Below are positions 1 to 6,108 of a stretch of DNA of 7,814 bases, in pieces. Where the stretch lies: assembly GCA_020859745.1 (NCBI GenBank), contig JAJBVQ010000007.1, forward strand, positions 1-7,814, given 5' to 3'. The notes under the pieces are model-generated. The model had not been told where the DNA came from and made no database searches. It saw only the letters and a list, made by a program, of their open reading frames with translations. A program made the translations under genes and the position numbers. Position 1 is the first letter of the stretch; each line of letters opens with the position of its first letter. The DNA is from Rikenellaceae bacterium. Lineage in GTDB: Bacteria > Bacteroidota > Bacteroidia > Bacteroidales > Rikenellaceae.

Positions 1-1422
1 GATAAAAAGCACCGATATGACAATAGATACCACCAGATTGATGACGATAACGGCACAGAAAACCGCCAGATTATCCAGCTGGCTCTCCGGCAAAAACAGT
101 AAGATGGAAAGTGCCCCAATGGTGGTCAGCAAAGCCCCCATAATAGCGAGAAACACCCGTCGGTTGTGGAACCGCCCGTAGTGGTCGATCATGATGATCG
201 AGGTGTCGATGATCATCCCCAGCGAGACGGTGATCCCGGCCAGCGAGTAGAGGTGTATCTCCAGCCGGAAAAGATTATAGAAAATGAAGGCCACCAACAC
301 GTTGCAGGCCAACGTCAGCACGATCATCCAAAGGTACCTCCAGCTCCGGCTGGTCAGGAAAACGAACAGCAACAGGATCAATACCGACAACCCCGTCCGC
401 CAGTAGATTTTGCTGAGTTCGCCACGGATGTAGACCGAGGTATCGTCGGCCAGCGTGACCGAATATCCGGGCGGGAGCCGGGTCTCGATCCCGGCCAGTT
501 CTACCTTGATCGTTTCAGTCAATACCAGCGTGTTGACATGCTTTTCAGCATAGATCGTCAGGTTGATATTGTTCAGTCCGTTGATCCGGTAGTAAGTATC
601 CGGGAGTTTCTGGCGGTGCTCGACGGTGGCGATGTCGCCCAGCCGAACAATCCGCTGGCCGGTGTTCTTGACGACCAAGTCGGCCCACTGATCCGGCGGC
701 AGCGGCGCTTGTTTCAGCCCGATCCGGATTTGGTTCAGGTCGTCGCTCCCGGCCGTTGTGCCGATCAGCCCCAGACCCAACTGATCATTGCGGTTCTGGG
801 CGTTAAAAGCAGCCCGAATGTCATTCCCCGTGATACCGAGGGTCGCACAACGGTTGGGATCGAAGGTGACGATCCACTCGAACGGGGTCGCCCCGGTCAC
901 TGAAACATTGTTCACCCCATCAATCCGGGACAACGGCTCGGCGATGTTCTTTTCGGTGTATTGCGCGATCTGCCACGTGGGCAGGTCGGCGTTGATGGTG
1001 TAGGTCAGGATAGGCGACGCGCTCTCGCCGTCCATGCCGGTGGAGAGCTGCGGATAGGAGACCCTCTCCGGCAGCGAAGCGTACAACTGCCGGATCCGGG
1101 ACGATATATCGAACCGCACGGCGTCCATATTGGCCTCTTTCTTGAACGAAAGCGACACCGATCCGCCGTCTTTATACGATGCGGAGTACATCTCCTGGAT
1201 GCCCGAAATAGAGGCCAACACCCCTTCGACCTTGGAGGTCACCTCCTGTTCCACGACGCGTGCCGATGCCCCCGGCCAACTATACCAGACGGTAATCCCT
1301 TTCTGTCGTACCCCCGGTGAGTACTGGATGTTGAGCAACGGAATCATGGTGACCCCGATCACCATCAGGGTCACCATCACCAGGATCACGGTAAAGGAGG
1401 AGATATGTCGCGGAGTACCCAT
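1..1422 (-). CDS. RND efflux permease, second of a tandem pair (N-terminal 474 residues, runs off the left edge)
   Basis: Inner-membrane proton-driven permease of the RND superfamily. The frame starts with ATG at 1422-1420 (MGTPRHISSF) and stays open to base 1, about 45% of a usual 1000-1050 residue protein. TM1 is about residues 8-30. The periplasmic porter region follows, with WPGASARVVEQEV near 50-61 and LGDIATVEHRQKLP near 261-274. TM2 is about 340-356, TM3 363-385 and TM4 393-413. TM4 reads SLGMIIDTSIIMIDH; D406 aligns with the AcrB proton-relay residue D407, while T407 replaces D408. TM5 and TM6 are near 424-446 and 452-474, joined by a very short loop (LPESQLDN). It is strongly diverged from the upstream permease and resembles the second member of RND pairs known in Bacteroides. 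Its ATG directly follows the stop of the first permease with no SD sequence visible, which suggests coupled translation. The C-terminal half, including TM10, is not visible. Confidence 0.95.
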   Translation of the reverse strand, partial: MGTPRHISSFTVILVMVTLMVIGVTMIPLLNIQYSPGVRQKGITVWYSWPGASARVVEQEVTSKVEGVLASISGIQEMYSASYKDGGSVSLSFKKEANMDAVRFDISSRIRQLYASLPERVSYPQLSTGMDGESASPILTYTINADLPTWQIAQYTEKNIAEPLSRIDGVNNVSVTGATPFEWIVTFDPNRCATLGITGNDIRAAFNAQNRNDQLGLGLIGTTAGSDDLNQIRIGLKQAPLPPDQWADLVVKNTGQRIVRLGDIATVEHRQKLPDTYYRINGLNNINLTIYAEKHVNTLVLTETIKVELAGIETRLPPGYSVTLADDTSVYIRGELSKIYWRTGLSVLILLLFVFLTSRSWRYLWMIVLTLACNVLVAFIFYNLFRLEIHLYSLAGITVSLGMIIDTSIIMIDHYGRFHNRRVFLAIMGALLTTIGALSILLFLPESQLDNLAVFCAVIVINLVVSIVISVLFI

Positions 1423-4400
1423 TTAGCGTCGTTTGCCGCGTTTGCGGTAGATCTGGTAGTAGAAGATCGGAATAAAGTAGACGCTCACAATCGTCCCAAA
1501 GACCATCCCGCCGATGATGGCCAGCGACAACGGCCGCTGGAGGTCATTCCCCATGCCGCCCGAAAAGAGGAACGGCAGGATAGCCAATATGGTGGTCAGG
1601 GAGGTCATCACGATCGGTTTGAGCCGCCGATCCCCCCCCGTGAGGATGGCCCTGAGTGTGCCGTACCCTTGTCCGCGTAGCCGGTTGAAGGTGTCCACTT
1701 TCAATATGGAGTCGTTGATCACGATCCCGCTCATCACCACCAGCCCGATCAGCGACATGAGGTTGATCGTCGCGCCGCACACCCACAGGATCAACAACGC
1801 CCCCGAAATATCCACCACGATCTCGGACATAATGATAAACGGTTGGACGAGCGACTCAAACTGCGAGGCGAGGATAAAGTAGAGCAACAGCAGCGACACG
1901 GTCAGCACCATAATGAGTTGTTTCAAGGTGTCGCGACTGTCGAACCAGCTGCCGGAGAAGCTGACTTCAAAGTTGTTATCGCGTTCGACGGCGTCGCGGA
2001 CAGTGGCCATCGTGACCGGGACCTCCTTGTCGGAGAGGTCTAAGTGAAGAGGATAGTACTCCCCTTCGGTCCCAGACACGATGCTGCGCAGGTCGCGGTC
2101 GGGACTCTCGGTGAGCAGCAGGCTCACCGGGATCTCCACTTTGTCGGCCGACAGGACGGTGTGGCTGGCAAGGATATCGCGGATGGTCTGCTCCTGACCG
2201 CCGAGCGACACGGGCAGCGTGTATTGGCCCTGCGTGATCTCCAAAATGCGGTTCTGGTTAAACGCGCTTTTCAGCGTGTAATACAAGGCGTTGTAATCCA
2301 CCTTGTAGAGCGACATCAGGTTGCGGTCGGCGTACAGGGTGATGTGCTCCTGCCACACCACGGGTTCGATCCGCACGCGGGGCAGGCTGTCGGCCAAGGC
2401 CGACAGCAGAGGATTGAGCTTGTCCGGCTCTGCACTTCCCGAAGTCGGCCGCAGCCGTGCCGTAAGCATCGCTGAATTGTCGGCAAAGATCATCTCGAAA
2501 ATATTTCCCGCTTCTTCGGTCCTGAACGCCGCATTGGGATAAGTCCGTTCGACGAACGTCTCGGCCCGACGGATCACAGGTCCCAGCGAGTCGGGGTCGC
2601 TCACGCGAATATAAACAAGGGCTTCATTCCCGGAGGTTTCGGTGGTATGTGACAGCACGAATTGTTGCCGCCCGGCCATAATCGTGGCATGGCTCACAAC
2701 TGAGCCCAAAGCACGCACAAGGCGTTCACTGCGAAGCGTGTTCTCGGCGGTGGTAAGTGGTCGGTTCCAGTCAACGTGCAGGATGATGTCCTCTTTGTCG
2801 ATCGCAGGCATGGTGGTTTTGTCCAACTCCCAGTAGAAGAAGGCTCCGGCGGCGGTGAACCCGACCACCAATAGCAGCACCAATAACTGATGTCGAAAGA
2901 CCCACTTCAAACTCCTTTCATAAGCGCCGGCCATATCCCCGATCCCGATTTTCTGCAATATCCGGTTGCGCCCGCGGTGGAGCTGTTTGCGGTACAGGAG
3001 GTAATAATAGACGGGAATGATGGTCATCGCCACGATCAGCGACGAGGCCAGCCCGATGGTCACAGCCATAGCCTGGTCGTAGAACATGGCCCCGGCAATC
3101 CCGCTCAGGAAGATCAGGGGCACGAAAATCGAACAGGTGGTCAGCACAGAGCTGAGCAAAGCGGCGAACACTTCGCCGGTACCGGCCACAACAGCCTCCT
3201 TGACCGTTTCACCCCTGTCCCAGCGTTGCGAGATGTTGTCGATCACGATGATCGAGTTGTCGACCACCATCCCCAAGCCGAGCATCAACCCGGACAATGA
3301 GATGATATTGATCGAGATACCGAGAATAAAGAAGAAGAGCAGCGACACCAAGAGCGACAACGGAATCGTCAGCGTAATGAGGAACGGCGCGCGGAAGTCC
3401 TGCATAAAGAGGAAGATCACCAGACAAGCCAATACCGCCCCGACGATCAGGTTGCTTTCGAGGTTGCCGATCGAATAGTCGAGCAGCTGGGTCTGGTCGC
3501 GGGTAACAGTGAAGTCGATATCCGGATAGTCTCGTTCGAAATAGTCTACCAAACGACCGACTTCCGCCTTGAGGTCTCCCATGCGGGCATCGGATTGCTT
3601 GATGACGGCCATCGTGACAGCCTCTTTCCCGTCGGATTCTACGATCCCCTGCCGCGTTTGTGGCCGCTCGGTAACCGTTGCCAATTCGCTGAGCCGGTAA
3701 ATACGCCCCTCGATATTCAAGGGTATCCGTTCAATATCCTGCCGCCCGGTGATGGTTGAGCTGAACCGGATATTATATTGGTACTGCCCGTCCCGGACGG
3801 TCAGGTTACCCATGTTGATATCGTTGGCCTTGACGGCGGTTTCGATCTGCGAGGGTTCGATCCCCAAAGCTTCGAGCCGGGCCATGTCGGGTGTTACGAC
3901 GAGTTCCGGATAGAGCCGCCCGCTCATGTCGACAAAGGCCACCTGCGGCAACTGTTCGAGCCGTTTGGCGATGACCGTTGCGGCGAAGTTGCTCATCTCG
4001 ATCAACCGGTTTTCCCGCGCGCGTGCAGTCCATGCTTTATCGCCGGGGGTGTCGGCAAGGGTCAGGTTCAGGTAAAAGGCCGGTATATCGGTGGCGCTGG
4101 CTTTCACGACGGTCGGTCGCTCGATCTCCTTGGGCAGCGACCCCATGGCGCGGTCGATCCGTTCGTTGACGTCGATGAAAATGTAGTCGATGTCGGTTCC
4201 GTAATCGAATTGGAGAAAGATAATACCTGCCCCATCCTTAGCCTCGGCAGTAATTTCACGCAAGTGGCCGGTCTGCATCAACTGCGAACGCAACGGGGTG
4301 ATCACAGATGCCTGCAACTCCCGCGCCGGAGTGTTCGGGGCGTTGATACGTACGGTGACTTGCGGAATGTCGACCTCGGGCATCAACGAAATGGGCAACA

Positions 4401-4485
4401 TCCGCGCGGCCACAACTCCCAACACGATCACGGCAATCGTACACATCGTAACGGCAATCGGCCGCTCTATCAATTTACGTATCAT
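1423..4485 (-). CDS. RND efflux permease, first of a tandem pair (complete, 1020 aa)
   Basis: Full-length inner-membrane permease of the RND superfamily (HAE1/AcrB-like, ACR_tran), expected to export amphiphilic compounds using the proton gradient. It starts at ATG 4485 with the usual cytosolic MIRKLIERPIAVT; the next Met is residue 14, inside TM1. TM1 is about 10-30, followed by a porter domain with LMPEVDIPQVTV and ARELQASVITPL. TM2 is about 346-361, TM3 368-389, TM4 395-415, TM5 439-461, TM6 469-492 and TM7 532-552, then a second periplasmic half. TM8 starts near 857, TM9 is 882-905 and TM10 908-930, with TM11 and TM12 near 957-1012. TM4 reads GLGMVVDNSIIVIDN: D409 matches AcrB D407, and N410 replaces D408. 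TM10 reads SGIVINDSILKVD: N924 sits where AcrB has K940, next to D925. R954 and T961 match AcrB R971 and T978. The protein ends QIYRKRGKRR, then TAA directly abutting the next ATG. A 510-base structured gap separates it from the adaptor gene. Transported substrates cannot be read from the sequence. Confidence 0.97.
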   Translation of the reverse strand: MIRKLIERPIAVTMCTIAVIVLGVVAARMLPISLMPEVDIPQVTVRINAPNTPARELQASVITPLRSQLMQTGHLREITAEAKDGAGIIFLQFDYGTDIDYIFIDVNERIDRAMGSLPKEIERPTVVKASATDIPAFYLNLTLADTPGDKAWTARARENRLIEMSNFAATVIAKRLEQLPQVAFVDMSGRLYPELVVTPDMARLEALGIEPSQIETAVKANDINMGNLTVRDGQYQYNIRFSSTITGRQDIERIPLNIEGRIYRLSELATVTERPQTRQGIVESDGKEAVTMAVIKQSDARMGDLKAEVGRLVDYFERDYPDIDFTVTRDQTQLLDYSIGNLESNLIVGAVLACLVIFLFMQDFRAPFLITLTIPLSLLVSLLFFFILGISINIISLSGLMLGLGMVVDNSIIVIDNISQRWDRGETVKEAVVAGTGEVFAALLSSVLTTCSIFVPLIFLSGIAGAMFYDQAMAVTIGLASSLIVAMTIIPVYYYLLYRKQLHRGRNRILQKIGIGDMAGAYERSLKWVFRHQLLVLLLVVGFTAAGAFFYWELDKTTMPAIDKEDIILHVDWNRPLTTAENTLRSERLVRALGSVVSHATIMAGRQQFVLSHTTETSGNEALVYIRVSDPDSLGPVIRRAETFVERTYPNAAFRTEEAGNIFEMIFADNSAMLTARLRPTSGSAEPDKLNPLLSALADSLPRVRIEPVVWQEHITLYADRNLMSLYKVDYNALYYTLKSAFNQNRILEITQGQYTLPVSLGGQEQTIRDILASHTVLSADKVEIPVSLLLTESPDRDLRSIVSGTEGEYYPLHLDLSDKEVPVTMATVRDAVERDNNFEVSFSGSWFDSRDTLKQLIMVLTVSLLLLYFILASQFESLVQPFIIMSEIVVDISGALLILWVCGATINLMSLIGLVVMSGIVINDSILKVDTFNRLRGQGYGTLRAILTGGDRRLKPIVMTSLTTILAILPFLFSGGMGNDLQRPLSLAIIGGMVFGTIVSVYFIPIFYYQIYRKRGKRR

Positions 4486-4488
4486 ATA

Positions 4489-4504
4489 GATTACTATAAT
4501 CGTT
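4489..4504. repeat. Small dyad GATTA-CTA-TAATC just before the first permease
   Basis: A five-base inverted repeat with a three-base spacer, followed by GTT, lies within 20 bases of the permease ATG at 4485. Its minus-strand reading, AACGATTATAGTAATC, aligns to AACGATACGTAGTATC at 4977-4962 with 14 matched bases when small gaps are allowed. As RNA it would sit over the ribosome-loading region of the permease message, so it could affect translation; that is inference. Confidence 0.5.
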
Positions 4505-4515
4505 CGGTTGATTTT

Positions 4516-4550
4516 TTGGGGGTAGTTACAGTCCCTTGGGATTGCGGCAC
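4516..4550 (+). repeat. Left terminal inverted repeat of the palindromic element
   Basis: This 35-base arm begins TTGGGGGTAGTTA and ends TTGCGGCAC. Aligned to the reverse complement of 4885-4918 it has 30 matching columns, 4 substitutions and 1 gap; the runs TAGTTA, TTGGGA and TGCGGCAC are exact. It contains its own small hairpin, CAGTCCC (4529-4535) facing GGGATTG (4538-4544), with one G-T wobble and a two-base loop. It ends 30 bases from the first permease ATG. Confidence 0.75.
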
Positions 4551-4593
4551 ATGTGTGAGGTATTGCAAACCCCAGTCAAACACCCAACGGGTG

Positions 4594-4619
4594 CGCCTGC
4601 CCGGCGTAAGGGCAGTACC
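4594..4619 (+). repeat. Internal inverted block, left copy, with stem-loop CTGCCC/GGGCAG
   Basis: CTGCCC (4597-4602) pairs with GGGCAG (4610-4615) around the seven-base loop GGCGTAA. Flanking GGGT (4589-4592) and ACCC (4617-4620) can extend the stem past a bulge. The 26-base block is repeated in inverted orientation at 4855-4880. The only two differences are at block positions 8 and 18, which pair with each other in the stem. Confidence 0.75.
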
Positions 4620-4622
4620 CTC

Positions 4623-4717
4623 AAACCTCGCGCGCCACGCCTGAAAAGCGAAATGTCGTTTCGGCAAGCCTTGGGCTTGCTGAAACAGGATTTCGCCAGG
4701 CGCGCGGCCTAAGGTTT
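4623..4717. repeat. Long imperfect hairpin A
   Basis: Core pairing: CCTG (4640-4643) with CAGG (4697-4700); GCGAAAT (4648-4654) with ATTTCGC (4690-4696); GTTTC (4658-4662) with GAAAC (4682-4686); and GCAAGCC (4664-4670) with GGCTTGC (4674-4680), closing on a TTG loop. That is 23 Watson-Crick pairs plus one G-T wobble, interrupted by an AAAA bulge and a 3x3 internal loop. The stem can extend outward with CGCGCG (4629-4634 with 4701-4706) and AAACCT/AGGTTT (4623-4628 with 4712-4717). No T run follows on either strand, so an intrinsic terminator is unlikely. Confidence 0.75.
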
Positions 4718-4757
4718 CGGCGGCTCCGACGGGGTTTGTAACTATCTCAAGGTTTTA

Positions 4758-4834
4758 GCCGCGCGCTAACGGAAATCCGCCGAAAAGCCTAACGGCTTTT
4801 GCGGTGTCTTTTCTATGTTAGCGGAGCGCGCGGC
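4758..4834. repeat. Long imperfect hairpin B
   Basis: GCCGCGCGC (4758-4766) pairs with GCGCGCGGC (4826-4834). TAAC (4767-4770) pairs with GTTA (4817-4820) after a five-base bulge. CCGC (4777-4780) pairs with GCGG (4801-4804), and AAAAGCC (4783-4789) with GGCTTTT (4794-4800), closing on a TAAC loop. That gives 24 base pairs with an asymmetric internal loop. Its left arm is an inverted, diverged relative of the right arm of hairpin A, as expected if the whole element is one old palindrome. Confidence 0.75.
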
Positions 4835-4854
4835 TCGGTCTCCGCAAACAGTAC

Positions 4855-4880
4855 GGTACTGCGCTTACGCCGCGCAGGCG
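4855..4880 (-). repeat. Internal inverted block, right copy, with stem-loop CTGCGC/GCGCAG
   Basis: On the plus strand CTGCGC (4859-4864) pairs with GCGCAG (4872-4877) around TTACGCC. On the minus strand the loop reads GGCGTAA, identical to the left copy. Relative to the left copy one C-G pair has become G-C. The outer end overlaps a perfect interrupted palindrome, CAGTAC-G-GTACTG (4849-4861). Confidence 0.75.
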
Positions 4881-4884
4881 GTGC

Positions 4885-4918
4885 GTGCCGCACTCCCAAT
4901 GGGCTTTAACTACCCCAA
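4885..4918 (-). repeat. Right terminal inverted repeat of the palindromic element
   Basis: This 34-base arm is the inverted partner of 4516-4550. Read on the minus strand it begins TTGGGGTAGTTA and ends GTGCGGCAC. It differs from the left arm by one missing G in the G run and four substitutions. It lies on the adaptor side of the element, about 77 bases downstream of that gene's stop in the direction of transcription. Confidence 0.75.
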
Positions 4919-4922
4919 TCCA

Positions 4923-4961
4923 GGCCGCCCGCCGCGATGCAACCGCGTCCCCCGGGCGGCC
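4923..4961. repeat. GC-rich hairpin between the element and the adaptor gene
   Basis: GGCCGCCCG (4923-4931) is exactly complementary to CGGGCGGCC (4953-4961), and inner CGCG (4933-4936) pairs with CGCG (4944-4947). It lies outside the right terminal inverted repeat. In the direction of transcription it would follow the adaptor stop by about 35 bases. The sequence after it is TGGATTGGGG rather than a U run, so it is more likely an RNA-processing or stabilising stem, or part of the repeat, than a terminator. Confidence 0.6.
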
Positions 4962-4975
4962 GATACTACGTATCG
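4961..4975. repeat. Small perfect dyad CGATAC-TAC-GTATCG
   Basis: A six-base inverted repeat with a three-base spacer lies about 20 bases after the adaptor stop and directly abuts the neighbouring GC-rich hairpin. It resembles in sequence and size the dyad at 4489-4504 on the other side of the palindromic element. Confidence 0.55.
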
Positions 4976-4995
4976 TTTGAATATTAACCCAACGT

Positions 4996-6102
4996 TTATG
5001 AATTGGGTTTGATTTCGACGTCCGATCCGTCGGCCAGGTTCAGGTTACCCGAGACGATCACCGCATCGCCCACATTGAGTTCCGCACCCCGGTCCGTATT
5101 GGCCACCACCGCGTGAGAGTCCCCGTTGGACATTTCGATCAGCACATAAGTCCACATCGCTTTTCCCGTGGCCGGATCATAGCGGAACAGCACCTCACGG
5201 TCATCCCGCACCAGCACGGCACTCTTGGGCACCACCAACTTACCCGCCACCGCACTCTCAATGTAGACCTTGACATTCATTCCGTCAATCAGCCCGCCCG
5301 GATTGGGGATATTGGCCGTGACGATGATCTGCCCTTTGTCGTCCACCGCCGGATTGATATTCGTCACATGTCCCGCATAGCGTTTGGTCGGTTCGACGAA
5401 TGTCGCTACAGCCACATCCTGCCCCACCCGCACATATGCCAGCTCGCTCTCCAGAATATTAAACTCCACATCGAAACTACGGTCATTAATCACCGAGCAG
5501 AAAAAGTCCCCTTTCGGATTTTCATGCAGTTTCGTTTTCAGGTTGGCAATCTTACCCGTGAACGGCGCCGTGACGACGTTGTTTTCGAGGCTGAGTTTGG
5601 CGCTGTTCAGCGAAGTGACCGCCGCATCGTAGCCTGACCGCAGCCGGACGATCCGCATCGTCTCGCGTGGCACCCGGGCCGTGTCCGCTATGTCGTACCC
5701 GAAGCCCAGCAACGCATCCTGAAGGTCTATATCGGCCTTTTGCATCGCCTGTAGCGCCTGTTCCAACCGAATCTGCGCCTCCCGTTCGTCGAGCCTGGCG
5801 ATCGTCGCCCCGGCAGTCACCGGCGTTCCATTACCCCCGACCAACCACACTACTGCTCCGGAGGAACCGAAACGCAGGTCGCTCTTCTGCTGCGCCCGGA
5901 GCTTGCCGTTACTGATAAGCTGCGAACGGAAAGTACCCCGCTGCAGAATAATGGTATCGACCGGGTTGGAAATCTGTATCCGGGCTTTTTTGTTGACCGA
6001 GGTATCTGCGCCGTCTTCGGCGGCCGAACCGCCTCCGGCACAGGAACCGAACAGGGTCACACTCGCCGCCGAAACCCAAAAGAGGCGTAATATAGGTACC
6101 AT
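4996..6102 (-). CDS. RND periplasmic adaptor (membrane fusion) lipoprotein, 368 aa
   Basis: Adaptor that links an RND permease to an outer-membrane channel across the periplasm (AcrA/HlyD family). The N-terminus MVPILRLFWVSAASVTLFGSC has a short hydrophobic core and a likely lipidated Cys21. The -3 residue is Phe, slightly off the strict lipobox. The first lipoyl half is near residues 80-104 (GAVVWLVGGNGTPVTAGATIARLD). A helical hairpin spans about 106-172. The second lipoyl half is near 172-190, with the family motif VVTAPFTGKI at 176-185. A beta-barrel follows (about 205-285), then a membrane-proximal domain containing LVVPKSAVLVRD near 289-300. The length is normal for the family. ATG 6102 is chosen because it begins the signal sequence and lies 6 bases after the TolC-like stop, which indicates an operon. 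Only this one adaptor is visible for the two permeases. Confidence 0.95.
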   Translation of the reverse strand: MVPILRLFWVSAASVTLFGSCAGGGSAAEDGADTSVNKKARIQISNPVDTIILQRGTFRSQLISNGKLRAQQKSDLRFGSSGAVVWLVGGNGTPVTAGATIARLDEREAQIRLEQALQAMQKADIDLQDALLGFGYDIADTARVPRETMRIVRLRSGYDAAVTSLNSAKLSLENNVVTAPFTGKIANLKTKLHENPKGDFFCSVINDRSFDVEFNILESELAYVRVGQDVAVATFVEPTKRYAGHVTNINPAVDDKGQIIVTANIPNPGGLIDGMNVKVYIESAVAGKLVVPKSAVLVRDDREVLFRYDPATGKAMWTYVLIEMSNGDSHAVVANTDRGAELNVGDAVIVSGNLNLADGSDVEIKPNS

Positions 6103-6108
6103 AGAAGT

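Larger units (their letters stand above)
4516..4918. repeat. Imperfect palindromic element bounded by terminal inverted repeats (MITE/REP-like or structured RNA)
   Basis: The outer ends (4516-4550 and 4885-4918) are inverted copies of each other. A second pair of inverted blocks lies inside (4594-4619 and 4855-4880, 24 of 26 identical). A third, weaker pair is 4688-4711 and 4754-4778, sharing GGATTTC and GCGCGCGGC. The midpoints of the three pairs fall between about 4717 and 4737, so the whole block is one nested palindrome of about 400 bases. Each half also folds locally into hairpins. No transposase or other gene lies inside. This fits a non-autonomous MITE-like or BIME/REP-like repeat, or a structured RNA. 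I do not recognise the family and cannot tell copy number from one window. There is no clean target-site duplication directly at the ends, although a six-base ATCGTT repeat lies further out on both sides. Confidence 0.7.
4486..4995. other. 510-base non-coding, GC-rich, hairpin-dense gap inside the operon
   Basis: This gap lies between the adaptor stop and the first permease ATG. I see no credible protein in it. The reading frames that cross it on the plus strand are low-complexity shadows without recognisable domains. It contains a large imperfect palindrome (4516-4918), two further hairpins on the adaptor side (4923-4975), and a small dyad just before the permease start (4489-4504). It is clearly GC-richer than the upstream leader of the operon, which is unusual for Bacteroidota intergenic DNA. 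If the four genes share one transcript, the whole block would be transcribed in the minus sense. No hairpin is followed by a run of T in that sense, so a simple intrinsic terminator is not supported. Confidence 0.85.

Noticed and set aside
166..903. Plus-strand open frame (245 codons) opposite the second permease
   Set aside because: It has low-complexity composition, no recognisable motif, and is fully antisense to convincing RND sequence.
3778..4644. Long plus-strand open frame (288 codons) opposite the first permease
   Set aside because: It is antisense to a clear full-length RND permease, rich in H, R, G and D with no domain, and runs on into the hairpin region. It is a shadow of GC-biased coding on the other strand.
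4623..4834. Intrinsic terminators from hairpins A and B
   Set aside because: Neither stem is followed by a T run on either strand, and both are interrupted by bulges and internal loops.
4516..4918. CRISPR array or complete insertion sequence
   Set aside because: The repeats are inverted and nested, not regularly spaced direct repeats, and no transposase frame lies within the block.
4516..4918. Target-site duplication directly at the ends of the terminal inverted repeats
   Set aside because: The flanking bases GATT and AATC extend the inverted symmetry instead of forming a direct repeat. Only the more distant ATCGTT pair is direct.
4815..5012. Small plus-strand open frame across the right half of the gap
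   Set aside because: It runs through the inverted repeats and both adaptor-side hairpins and into the adaptor 3' end. Its composition follows the structure rather than a protein, and no start signal is visible.
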